Positions 7,820 through 15,177 of a stretch of DNA of 41,156 nucleotides are shown here, one piece after another (position 1 is the first letter of the stretch; each line of letters begins with the position of its first letter). Source of the stretch: JAYVJM01 sp043769275 (lineage in GTDB: Bacteria > Pseudomonadota > Gammaproteobacteria > Pseudomonadales > UBA7239); assembly GCA_043769275.1 (NCBI GenBank), contig JAYVJM010000049.1, positions 1 through 41,156 of the forward strand, given 5' to 3'. The translations under genes and the position numbers were made by a program. Under the pieces are notes generated by a model. It was not told where the DNA came from. It did no database searches and saw only the letters and a list, made by a program, of their open reading frames with translations.

Positions 7820-9474
7820 GCCGCGTTACTCGCGTCATTCCCGTGCGCGCTATTTTTGTGCTCAATAGCGGCTCGAATATAGCGCGTAAATAACGGATGC
7901 CCTTCACGCGGGGTGGAGGTGAACTCTGGATGAAACTGACAGGCAACAAACCACGGGTGATCGGGAATTTCTATCATTTCTGCCAGCGTGCGATCTTCTG
8001 AAAAACCGCCAAAAATCAAACCCGCATGCTGTAACTGGCTAGCGTAGTGGTTGTTCACTTCGTAGCGATGGCGGTGACGCTCGATGATATCGTCCTGCCC
8101 ATAGATGTCATGCGCCAAAGAACCGCGCACCAAATGGCACACTTGTGCGCCTAAACGCATGGTGCCGCCCAGATCAGAATCGGCATCGCGCTGCTCAACT
8201 TTACCAGAGGCATCTTTCCATTCTGTGATAAGACCCACTACATCATCGGCAGTGTGGCGGTCGAATTCTGTACTGTTGGCATTGCTCAGCCCGAGCACAT
8301 TGCGCGCATATTCAATAACCGCCACCTGCATACCAAGGCAAATACCCAAATACGGGATTTTTCGTGTACGCGCATAATTGACGGTAAGAATTTTGCCTTC
8401 TACGCCCCGAATACCAAAACCACCTGGCACGAGAATGGCGTTCACATCGCCCAGCAGCGCATCCACACAACTTGGCGTAACAGCTTCTGAGTCGATATAA
8501 CGCACTTTCACTTTGGTGTGCGTGTGAATACCTGCATGTACTAGCGATTCATTGAGTGACTTGTAAGCATCCAGCAAGTCCATGTACTTGCCGACCATCG
8601 CCACAGTCACCTCTTGCTGCGGGTTTAACAGGCCTTCTACCACTTTGTCCCATTCCGACAAGTCGGCAGCGGGGCATTCTAGCCCTAGCTTTTCCAGCAC
8701 GATGTCGTCGAGCTTGTAATCCGACAATAATCGCGGAATGGCATAAATCGTTTTGGCATCACGCAATGGCACCACCGCGCGCTGCTCGACATTGGTAAAC
8801 AGTGCAATTTTAAGGCGCGAATCTTCATCCACTTCAATTTCTGATCGGCACAATAAAATGTCGGGCTGCAAACCTATCGAACGCAATTCTTTGACCGAGT
8901 GCTGTGTCGGTTTTGTTTTTACCTCACCTGCGGTGGCGATGTAAGGCACTAACGTTAGATGGATCAGCAATGAACGCTGCGTGCCCATTTCTACACGCAA
9001 CTGACGCACAGCTTCCAAAAAAGGCTGCGATTCGATGTCACCCACTGTGCCGCCAATTTCAATCATGGCGATATCCGCATCTCCCGATCCTTCGAGCACG
9101 CGACGTTTGATTTCGTCAGTGACATGAGGAATCACCTGCACGGTGCCACCAAGGTAATCGCCACGGCGCTCTTTACGCAAAATGGTTTCGTAAACACGCC
9201 CTGTGGTGAAATTATTAGCCTGCGTCATGCGCGAACGCAGAAAACGCTCGTAATGGCCAAGATCAAGATCGGTTTCAGCGCCGTCTTCAGTGACAAACAC
9301 CTCGCCGTGTTGAAACGGGCTCATAGTGCCAGGATCAACATTTAAATACGGGTCGAGCTTCATGATGGTGACCCTAAGGCCGCGCGCCTCAAGAATCGCA
9401 CCCAGAGAGGCCGAAGCAATACCTTTTCCTAAAGAAGAGACAACGCCGCCGGTGACAAAAATAAAACGCGTCAT
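7816..9474 (-). CDS. pyrG: CTP synthase
   Basis: PyrG aminates UTP to CTP using ATP and glutamine. I start it at the ATG at 9474 (MTRFIFVTGGVVSSLGKG), giving 552 residues. A 51-codon upstream extension reads through simple repeats and has no family resemblance. The N-terminal synthetase domain (about 1-270) has the P-loop-like SSLGKG and the EIGGTVGDIES motif. The C-terminal class I glutamine amidotransferase domain has the oxyanion/nucleophile motif GICLGMQ and the His-Glu pair in FHPEFTS. It heads the pyrG-kdsA-eno-ftsB-ispD-ispF unit. Confidence 0.97.
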   Translation of the reverse strand: MTRFIFVTGGVVSSLGKGIASASLGAILEARGLRVTIMKLDPYLNVDPGTMSPFQHGEVFVTEDGAETDLDLGHYERFLRSRMTQANNFTTGRVYETILRKERRGDYLGGTVQVIPHVTDEIKRRVLEGSGDADIAMIEIGGTVGDIESQPFLEAVRQLRVEMGTQRSLLIHLTLVPYIATAGEVKTKPTQHSVKELRSIGLQPDILLCRSEIEVDEDSRLKIALFTNVEQRAVVPLRDAKTIYAIPRLLSDYKLDDIVLEKLGLECPAADLSEWDKVVEGLLNPQQEVTVAMVGKYMDLLDAYKSLNESLVHAGIHTHTKVKVRYIDSEAVTPSCVDALLGDVNAILVPGGFGIRGVEGKILTVNYARTRKIPYLGICLGMQVAVIEYARNVLGLSNANSTEFDRHTADDVVGLITEWKDASGKVEQRDADSDLGGTMRLGAQVCHLVRGSLAHDIYGQDDIIERHRHRYEVNNHYASQLQHAGLIFGGFSEDRTLAEMIEIPDHPWFVACQFHPEFTSTPREGHPLFTRYIRAAIEHKNSAHGNDASNAA

Positions 9475-9888
9475 AAAAAAACCTGTACGGCTACACGCCC
9501 GAAAGCCGCGAAGTCGGATTGTGAATTGTGGATTGTGGATTACAAGGGAAAACTGAAGGCGATTCGCGGGTAGAGCAACGCAAAAACGACCTCCAAGGAC
9601 GGGACGTGAGCCTAGCAGAAATGCCAAAAACAGACAATAAACCTAAAAACACCAGGAAAGAGGGTGGCTTAACGCAGTGTGATATTTCCGTGCTTTAAAT
9701 TGACTTAGACAGACGGCTCAAGGTTCGCGTTCGGTGGAAGGCAATGAGCGGCCAGCGCACAAAAGGCAGACAGTGGAAACTCCCTTCGAAGAACCAGCAG
9801 CGCAGCCGCCAAAAGCCAACTACCATGTTAGATGCAGAGAAACCGAGCTGGTCGTAAATTGAGAGCTACAAAACCAAAATCACAGGCA
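9475..9888. other. Gene-free stretch upstream of pyrG
   Basis: About 410 bases with no gene I can support. It holds the short heptamer tandem repeat at 9518-9541 and presumably the pyrG promoter (minus strand), which I could not place. A TTGACT hexamer near 9699 on the plus strand has no good -10 partner. Confidence 0.5.
9518..9541. repeat. Heptamer tandem repeat ATTGTGR
   Basis: ATTGTGA-ATTGTGG-ATTGTGG-ATT in direct tandem, just upstream of pyrG. It is a simple-sequence repeat; copy number may vary between strains. Confidence 0.7.
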
Positions 9889-10185
9889 ATGAAATTACGC
9901 CCCATAGTTGCCATCCTTTCAATAACTATTGCATGCAACGCCATTGCACTGCATCTGCGGCTGTCGTCTGCGTGTTGCAATGAAATGACTGGCGATTGCC
10001 AAACATCAATGACCTTTTCCGTCGCAGGCTGCTACTCCTGCATAAATCCCTTTGTTGCCGTATCAGCTATTTTTAGCCCACGACCCAATCAGCTTAATAA
10101 TTACCCTGAGCCATCAACTGGTAAAGTTATAGTTCCCTCCAGTGAAATTTGGCGTCCTCCGCAAGGAACCGCTGCTTACTCATAA
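9889..10185 (+). CDS. Small exported cysteine-containing protein, function unknown
   Basis: A 98-residue protein that starts like a signal peptide: MKLRP, then a hydrophobic run (residues 6-21, IVAILSITIACNAIAL). After it comes a cysteine-rich stretch (SSACCNEMTGDC, then AGCYSC) and a Pro-rich end with WRPPQG. I chose the ATG at 9889 because the signal peptide starts there; an ATG at 9832 would bury it behind 19 basic residues. The ribosome-binding site is weak (AGG). It sits 33 bases before a second tiny exported cysteine-rich protein on the same strand, so the two may form a metal- or redox-related pair. Small proteins ending in RPP are often seen with copper genes, but that link is only a guess here. 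Confidence 0.6.
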   Translation: MKLRPIVAILSITIACNAIALHLRLSSACCNEMTGDCQTSMTFSVAGCYSCINPFVAVSAIFSPRPNQLNNYPEPSTGKVIVPSSEIWRPPQGTAAYS

Positions 10186-10218
10186 ACAGTATTTTTCCTT
10201 TCATTAGAGGTCAAACAA

Positions 10219-10356
10219 ATGAAATCAATAATTGCTAAATATGTACTTGGGTTCGCACTTGTTCTCGGCTCCGTTGCGGCTTATGCCGCAGGCCAAGCAT
10301 GCTGCGGCGACGAAACAAAGCCTTGCTGTAAAGAACAAAGCAAGTGCTGTGAGTAA
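10219..10356 (+). CDS. 45-residue exported cysteine-rich peptide, possible metal binder
   Basis: This gene is short but well formed. An AGAGG ribosome-binding site (10206-10210) lies eight bases before the ATG, and the first 23 residues make a textbook signal peptide (basic MKSIIAK, hydrophobic LGFALVLGSVAA, cleavage after AYA). The predicted mature peptide is only about 22 residues and has three Cys-Cys pairs (ACCGDETKPCCKEQSKCCE), separated by acidic and lysine residues. That spacing suggests a periplasmic metal-binding or thiol-buffering peptide, like a tiny metallothionein. I know of no named family for it. It follows the 9889-10185 gene and is followed by two hairpins. Confidence 0.72.
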   Translation: MKSIIAKYVLGFALVLGSVAAYAAGQACCGDETKPCCKEQSKCCE

Positions 10357-10366
10357 AGCGAACAAG

Positions 10367-10396
10367 GCCTTTTGCAACTAAGCAGTTGCTCAAGGC
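10367..10396 (+). terminator. Hairpin after the cysteine-rich peptide gene
   Basis: Stem GCAACT/AGTTGC (10374-10379 with 10384-10389, loop AAGC), extended through a small internal loop by GCCTT/AAGGC (10367-10371 with 10392-10396). It begins 11 bases after the stop codon at 10356. No T run follows, so it may stabilise the message rather than end it. Confidence 0.5.
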
Positions 10397-10421
10397 TGTG
10401 AGCGTGACTTACTGACAGCTG

Positions 10422-10457
10422 CAGTCGGCGCATGCTTCGTATCATATGTGCCGACTG
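10422..10457. terminator. Strong hairpin between the cysteine-rich peptide gene and amtB
   Basis: CAGTCGGC (10422-10429) pairs perfectly with GCCGACTG (10450-10457), and the stem continues through CAT/ATG with G-U pairs to about 12 base pairs. It lies in a convergent gap, so it could serve both strands. It lacks a T run on either side. Confidence 0.5.
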
Positions 10458-10539
10458 TGACTGTCCCTTAGGGCTCGGTTAAAAAAACCTCCCCCCAATT
10501 CATCTCCGTTCGCCCTAAAGCTACCGAAGCGCGCCGAAC

Positions 10540-11979
10540 TTAATCGTTATAAGCGCGTTCACCGTGGGAACTAACATCCAGCCCCACCATTTCTTCTTCA
10601 TCACTAACGCGCAAGCCCACTAGCAGATCGACCAATTTAAAGGCCACGATCGACACAACGCCTGAGATCACAATCGTGGTGAGCACGCCTTGCGCTTGTA
10701 TCCATACTTGGGTGGCAATGTTGTAATCAGGCGCAATGCCGTTAGCTACATAATCGTAAATACCAATGCCGCCCAGCGCCGGCGCAGCAAAAACACCTGT
10801 AAGCAACGCACCCAAAATGCCACCTACGCCATGTACGCCAAAGACATCCAACGCATCATCTGCACCCAGTAATTTTTTCAGGCCATGCACGCCCCACAAA
10901 CACAGCACGCCAGCCAACAAACCAATCGCCAGTGCACCACCTACGCCCACAAAACCGCAAGCAGGTGTAATGGCGACCAAGCCAGCTACTGCACCAGACG
11001 CGGCTCCCAGCAATGAGGGCTTATCTTTCCATATCCACTCTGAGGCCATCCAAGCCATCGCCGCAGCAGCGGTTGCCAGCCACGTGTTGAGAAACGCCAA
11101 ACCCGCTGTGCCGTTTGCTTCCAGCGCAGAACCCGCATTAAAGCCAAACCAGCCGAACCACAAGAGCGAGGCACCAATCATTGTCATGGTCAAGCTGTGC
11201 GGATACATCGCCTCTTTGCCATGGCCACGGCGCTTGCCAATAAAATAAGCGCCCAGCAAACCCGCCACCGCCGCATTAATGTGCACAACCGTTCCGCCCG
11301 CAAAATCCAACGCACCTTTTTGGAACATGTAGCCAGCAGTCGCAGTGGCCGCAGTTGCTGCGTCAGCGTTGGTGTAGGCATCCGGACCCGTCCAATACCA
11401 CACGATATGCGCAACAGGCACGTAAGCAAAGGTAAACCAGATAGCCGAAAACAGCAGCACAGCTGAGAACTTTACGCGCTCGGCAAAAGAGCCAATGATT
11501 AAGCAGCAGGTGATGGCGGCAAATGCCCCTTGAAACACAACATAAATCATTTCATGGATATAAACGCCTTTGCTAAAAGTAGCCGCCAAAGAGTCTGGCG
11601 TTACACCCTTTAACATCACCTTGGACAGCGAACCAAAAAACGGGTTTCCTTCGGTAAACGCCACGCTGTAGCCATATACAACCCACAGCACGGTAATCAT
11701 GGAAAACACAGTAAACACCTGCATTAATATCGACAGCATGTTTTTCTTACGAACTAATCCACCGTAAAACAAAGCAAGGGCAGGAATAGACATCAAAATA
11801 ACAAACGCTGACGAGATCATCAGAAAGGCATCGTCACCTTTGCTGGCAACTTGCACCGCCACAACAGCGGCAGTTTGCACGGCACTGACATCACTCGGAT
11901 GAACTGCGACATCATCAGCCCAGCTTGGCATGGTGTGCAAAATACCGCACACACTCAACATCAATAATAGTTTTTTCAC
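10540..11979 (-). CDS. amtB: Ammonium transporter AmtB
   Basis: AmtB is the trimeric inner-membrane ammonium channel. The best start is the GTG at 11979, because AAGGAG lies six bases before it and it begins a signal peptide (KKLLLMLSVCGILHTMPSWA). This gives 479 residues. Eleven transmembrane helices follow, with the twin pore histidines in GGTVVHINAAVAG and DVFGVHGVGGILGA, and the FYGGLVRKKN and WFGWFGFNAGS signatures. The C-terminal tail (GLRVSDEEEMVGLDVSSHGERAY) is where GlnK docks. It follows glnK by 49 bases, and the pair is probably expressed under nitrogen limitation. Confidence 0.96.
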   Translation of the reverse strand: MKKLLLMLSVCGILHTMPSWADDVAVHPSDVSAVQTAAVVAVQVASKGDDAFLMISSAFVILMSIPALALFYGGLVRKKNMLSILMQVFTVFSMITVLWVVYGYSVAFTEGNPFFGSLSKVMLKGVTPDSLAATFSKGVYIHEMIYVVFQGAFAAITCCLIIGSFAERVKFSAVLLFSAIWFTFAYVPVAHIVWYWTGPDAYTNADAATAATATAGYMFQKGALDFAGGTVVHINAAVAGLLGAYFIGKRRGHGKEAMYPHSLTMTMIGASLLWFGWFGFNAGSALEANGTAGLAFLNTWLATAAAAMAWMASEWIWKDKPSLLGAASGAVAGLVAITPACGFVGVGGALAIGLLAGVLCLWGVHGLKKLLGADDALDVFGVHGVGGILGALLTGVFAAPALGGIGIYDYVANGIAPDYNIATQVWIQAQGVLTTIVISGVVSIVAFKLVDLLVGLRVSDEEEMVGLDVSSHGERAYND

Positions 11980-12028
11980 AGCAGACTCCTTGAGCTTTTG
12001 TCTCGTTAGCTTCACAGTAAATGTGCCA

Positions 12029-12367
12029 TCAAATAGCCGCGTCACCGGTTTCACCGGTACGGATACGAACAGCCTCTTCTAAATTCATAATAAAAATTTT
12101 GCCATCACCAATTTTTCCGGTGTTAGCAGCCTTGGTGATGGCCTCGACGGCAGCGTCAACGCCAGCATCCGGCACCGCAATTTCCAACTTAACCTTGGGC
12201 AGAAAATCGACCACATATTCTGCACCGCGATACAGCTCTGTATGGCCTTTCTGGCGACCAAAACCCTTTACCTCACTGACCGTAACACCCTGAACACCAA
12301 TGTCAGACAATGCTTCACGCACGTCGTCGAGCTTAAAGGGCTTAATAATGGCGGTTACCAATTTCAT
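12029..12367 (-). CDS. glnK: Nitrogen regulatory PII protein GlnK
   Basis: A 112-residue PII signalling protein that binds ATP, ADP and 2-oxoglutarate and blocks AmtB when nitrogen is ample. The uridylylated Tyr51 is present in TELYRGAEYVVDFLPK (the T-loop), and the PII signatures KxFKLDDVREAL and GDGKIF are intact. The ATG at 12367 has an AGGAG ribosome-binding site; the longer upstream frame is not coding. Linkage to amtB marks it as GlnK rather than GlnB. A sigma-54 promoter lies about 60 bases upstream. Confidence 0.96.
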   Translation of the reverse strand: MKLVTAIIKPFKLDDVREALSDIGVQGVTVSEVKGFGRQKGHTELYRGAEYVVDFLPKVKLEIAVPDAGVDAAVEAITKAANTGKIGDGKIFIMNLEEAVRIRTGETGDAAI

Positions 12368-12423
12368 AGGAATCTCCTGAGGGGGAATATGCAATCGAAA
12401 AAAGATCGCAGCATGGCAGATTA

Positions 12424-12440
12424 TGCAGGCTACGTGCCAG
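12424..12440 (-). promoter_or_regulatory. Sigma-54 (-24/-12) promoter of glnK-amtB
   Basis: On the minus strand the sequence reads CTGGCACGTAGCCTGCA. The invariant GG and GC are present with exactly ten bases between them, matching the TGGCACG-N4-TTGCA consensus except for one base. It lies between the dnaQ stop and the glnK start and points toward glnK; transcription should begin near 12412. An NtrC-dependent enhancer site is expected further upstream (toward or in dnaQ), but I did not see a clear one. Confidence 0.8.
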
Positions 12441-12487
12441 TTGTAACAATTCATACATTCTGTTTTGTTATAACGCGGAATACGCGC

Positions 12488-13213
12488 TTAAGATTCGGCG
12501 TTCCAAATACAGACTCCGGCTTTTTTACGCAATCCAACAAGCAGCGTCTCATGCGCCAGCCGCTCTGCGCTATCTGCAAAAAATATCGGCAAACGCGCTG
12601 CTAAAGCAGGATCAACCACGCGCCGCTCTTTATCAACAGCGTGGTTTGCCGCCGTGACATCACCAGCGCCTTGCGCGCCCAACGCCAAGCTTGTTTGTCC
12701 ACCTGTCATTGCAAGGTATACATCAGCAAGAATTTCAGCGTCCAGCAATGCGCCGTGCAATTCGCGATGCGAGTTATCCACCTCGTAACGCTTGCACAGC
12801 GCGTCAAGGTTGTTTTTTTGCCCCGGATGCCGCTCCCGCGCCATCACCAGCGTGTCGGTAATTTTACATATATCGGCTATCGCAAAAGGCACGCCGCGCA
12901 CTCTGGAAATTTCGCTGTTGATAAAACCCGTATCAAATGGCGCGTTGTGTATCACCAGTTCGGCACCATCCACAAAACGCAAGAATGCCTCTACGATATT
13001 CGCAAAAACCGGCTTATCCAGCACGTCTTCATTGCTGATGCCATGCACTGCCATCGCGCCGGCATCAATAAGGCGCTCCGGATTAATGTACTGGTGATAC
13101 CGCCTTCCCGTTAATTTTCGACCCACCATTTCCACACAGCCGATTTCAATGATGCGATGCCCTTGTGCGGGGTCAAGACCGGTGGTTTCGGTATCAAGAA
13201 TGACTTTTCTCAT
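12488..13213 (-). CDS. dnaQ: DNA polymerase III epsilon subunit (proofreading exonuclease)
   Basis: DnaQ is the 3'-5' proofreading exonuclease of the replicative polymerase. The 241-residue protein has exonuclease motif I (LDTETTGLD, with Asp7 and Glu9), motif II (HNAPFDTGFI) and motif III (HGALLDAEILA). The C-terminal 60 residues carry the polymerase-contacting tail. It overlaps rnhA by four bases (ATGA) and is transcribed after it. In E. coli the two genes are divergent; here they are in tandem at the end of the nuo cluster. Confidence 0.96.
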   Translation of the reverse strand: MRKVILDTETTGLDPAQGHRIIEIGCVEMVGRKLTGRRYHQYINPERLIDAGAMAVHGISNEDVLDKPVFANIVEAFLRFVDGAELVIHNAPFDTGFINSEISRVRGVPFAIADICKITDTLVMARERHPGQKNNLDALCKRYEVDNSHRELHGALLDAEILADVYLAMTGGQTSLALGAQGAGDVTAANHAVDKERRVVDPALAARLPIFFADSAERLAHETLLVGLRKKAGVCIWNAES

Positions 13214-13680
13214 ATGGGAAGCTGTGCGTTGGCGGCTTTCGCCTGAGATAGCATTTCATCGATAGCGCGATTGGCCAATTGATCGCAGCGTTCGTTTTCG
13301 ACGTGACCACTGTGACCTTTCACCCAGTGCCACGCGATTTTGTGCGGCGCTGCGGCGACCTCCAGCCGCTGCCATAAATCCTGATTTTTAACTGGCTTTT
13401 TGTCGCTGTTGCGCCATGCGTTTTTTTTCCAATTGGCCATCCACGTACTGATACCTTGCCGCACGTATTGAGAATCGGTGGTGACATTAACCTCACAGGG
13501 TTCTTTCAGCGTTTCCAGTGCAGCAATCGCCGCCATCAACTCCATGCGGTTATTGGTGCTGTGCGCTTCCGCACCATATCGCTCCATTTCTGCCTCGCCA
13601 TAACGCAAAACGGCACCCCAACCGCCAGGACCCGGATTTCCACGGCACGCGCCGTCAGTGTAAATTGTGATTTTTTTCAT
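13210..13680 (-). CDS. rnhA: Ribonuclease HI
   Basis: RNase HI cuts the RNA strand of RNA-DNA hybrids. The 156 residues match the family, and the catalytic carboxylates are visible: Asp9 (TDGACRGNPGPGG), Glu47 (NNRMELMA), Asp69 (TTDSQYV) and Asp133 (ERCDQLA), with His123 in KGHSG. The start codon ATG directly abuts the nuoN stop codon with no base between, so translation should be coupled to nuoN. Confidence 0.97.
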   Translation of the reverse strand: MKKITIYTDGACRGNPGPGGWGAVLRYGEAEMERYGAEAHSTNNRMELMAAIAALETLKEPCEVNVTTDSQYVRQGISTWMANWKKNAWRNSDKKPVKNQDLWQRLEVAAAPHKIAWHWVKGHSGHVENERCDQLANRAIDEMLSQAKAANAQLPI

Positions 13681-15177
13681 CTAGCCGCCCAGCATTAAAC
13701 CCTGAATAAACTGCATTACAGGTTGCGGATACATGCCAACAGCTAACATCGTCACCGATACCAATAACAAAACGGCACCGCCCGCTGTTCGCGCCCAATT
13801 GAGGGGCGCATCAAAAGCACGGCGACCCGACTCAACTAAATAGAGCGTGACCATGACGCGCAAATAGTAATAAAGACCCATCGCACTGCCGACCACTACC
13901 ACCGCCAGCAGCCACCACAAGCCCGCACTAACACCCATTAACATCACATACAGCTTGCCGATAAAACCTGCTGTAAGCGGAATACCTGCCAACGACAACA
14001 TAGCCACTGTCATTACCGCTGTTAGGTACGGCCGCGCCCAGAACAAGCCTCGGTAATTGTGCAAAGCGTCTGCATCCGCGCCTTTATAGGGGCTCGATGC
14101 CAACACCAACACGCCAAAAGCGGCCAGCGATGTAATCACGTAAGTGAGCAGATACACCGCTACGGCCTCCTGACCCAACTTTGTGCCTACCACCACGATA
14201 ACAAGCAAGTAGCCAAAGTGCGCGATAGAGGAATACGCCAGCAGGCGCTTGATGTTTTTTTGCATCAAAGCGAGCCAATTACCCAACAAAATAGACAAAG
14301 CCGCCATTGCCATCAACGCCGCGTGCATACCTCCGCTGGCAAAAAATGGCATTTCTTGCAGTAGCCGAACAAAAGCTGCGAACACCGCCACCTTGCTGAC
14401 CGTGGCCAAAAAAGCCGTCACAGGCACAGGCGCGCCCTCGTAAACATCCGGTGTCCACAGGTGAAACGGCACCAGCGACAGCTTGAAAGCGAGCGCCATT
14501 AATATCAACGCAGAGCCAGCCACAACCAACAGAGGTACGGGCGAGCCTGCCGCCGTGTTGGCCATCATATTTGCAACAACAGCTTCTTGAATGCCCGCAT
14601 AAGACAATGCGCCAGTTTGTGCATACAACAACGCAATGCCAAGCAACAAAAAGGCAGAAGACACCACCGACAACACAAGGTACTTAATCCCCGCCTCCAA
14701 CGAGCGCGAACGCTGAAAACTGTACGCCGCCAAACCAAACAAGGGCACGGAAAGAATTTCAATCCCCAAAAACAAGCCCACCATGTGCCGTGCGCACACC
14801 AATACCAAAGCACCGGTCGCCGCCAAAACAAGCAGCAAATACAACTCTTCTTTATTGCCAGGATGCCCTTCCATGTAGGCGTATGCCAAGGTGATGCAAG
14901 CCAAAGTAGCCGCCAAAATTAACGCCATGTAAAAGCAAGCGAAACCGTCAACCACAAACAAGGCGGTTGCCGGCTGTGGCGCGATATAGGTAGCCACCCA
15001 CCACACAGACAGCAGCGCAGCATTCAAACCGACGACACTAACCGTGGCGTTAAAACTGTGATGGCGCTTAAAGGCAATCGCCAACATCACCAGAACAGCC
15101 GTAGTGCAGGTAATCACCACCGGCAAAAAAGCTAAAAAAGCCTGCAGAGACAATAGACTTTGGACTGGAGTACTCAT
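13681..15177 (-). CDS. nuoN: NADH-quinone oxidoreductase subunit N
   Basis: NuoN is one of the three antiporter-like membrane subunits that carry protons in complex I. The protein (498 residues from the ATG at 15177) has about 14 transmembrane helices and the conserved lysines and glutamates of the family (for example LALMQKNIKRLLAYSSIAH and GIEILSVPLFGL). A GTG one codon upstream is an alternative start. The ATG overlaps the nuoM stop by one base (TGATG). It is the last nuo gene and abuts rnhA. Confidence 0.96.
   Translation of the reverse strand: MSTPVQSLLSLQAFLAFLPVVITCTTAVLVMLAIAFKRHHSFNATVSVVGLNAALLSVWWVATYIAPQPATALFVVDGFACFYMALILAATLACITLAYAYMEGHPGNKEELYLLLVLAATGALVLVCARHMVGLFLGIEILSVPLFGLAAYSFQRSRSLEAGIKYLVLSVVSSAFLLLGIALLYAQTGALSYAGIQEAVVANMMANTAAGSPVPLLVVAGSALILMALAFKLSLVPFHLWTPDVYEGAPVPVTAFLATVSKVAVFAAFVRLLQEMPFFASGGMHAALMAMAALSILLGNWLALMQKNIKRLLAYSSIAHFGYLLVIVVVGTKLGQEAVAVYLLTYVITSLAAFGVLVLASSPYKGADADALHNYRGLFWARPYLTAVMTVAMLSLAGIPLTAGFIGKLYVMLMGVSAGLWWLLAVVVVGSAMGLYYYLRVMVTLYLVESGRRAFDAPLNWARTAGGAVLLLVSVTMLAVGMYPQPVMQFIQGLMLGG

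Noticed and set aside
9518..9541. CRISPR-like repeat
   Set aside because: Units are seven bases, directly adjacent and without spacers; it is a simple tandem repeat.
9475..9627. 51-codon N-terminal extension of CTP synthase
   Set aside because: It is translated from tandem heptamer repeats, and PyrG proteins begin at the MTRFIFVTGG segment.
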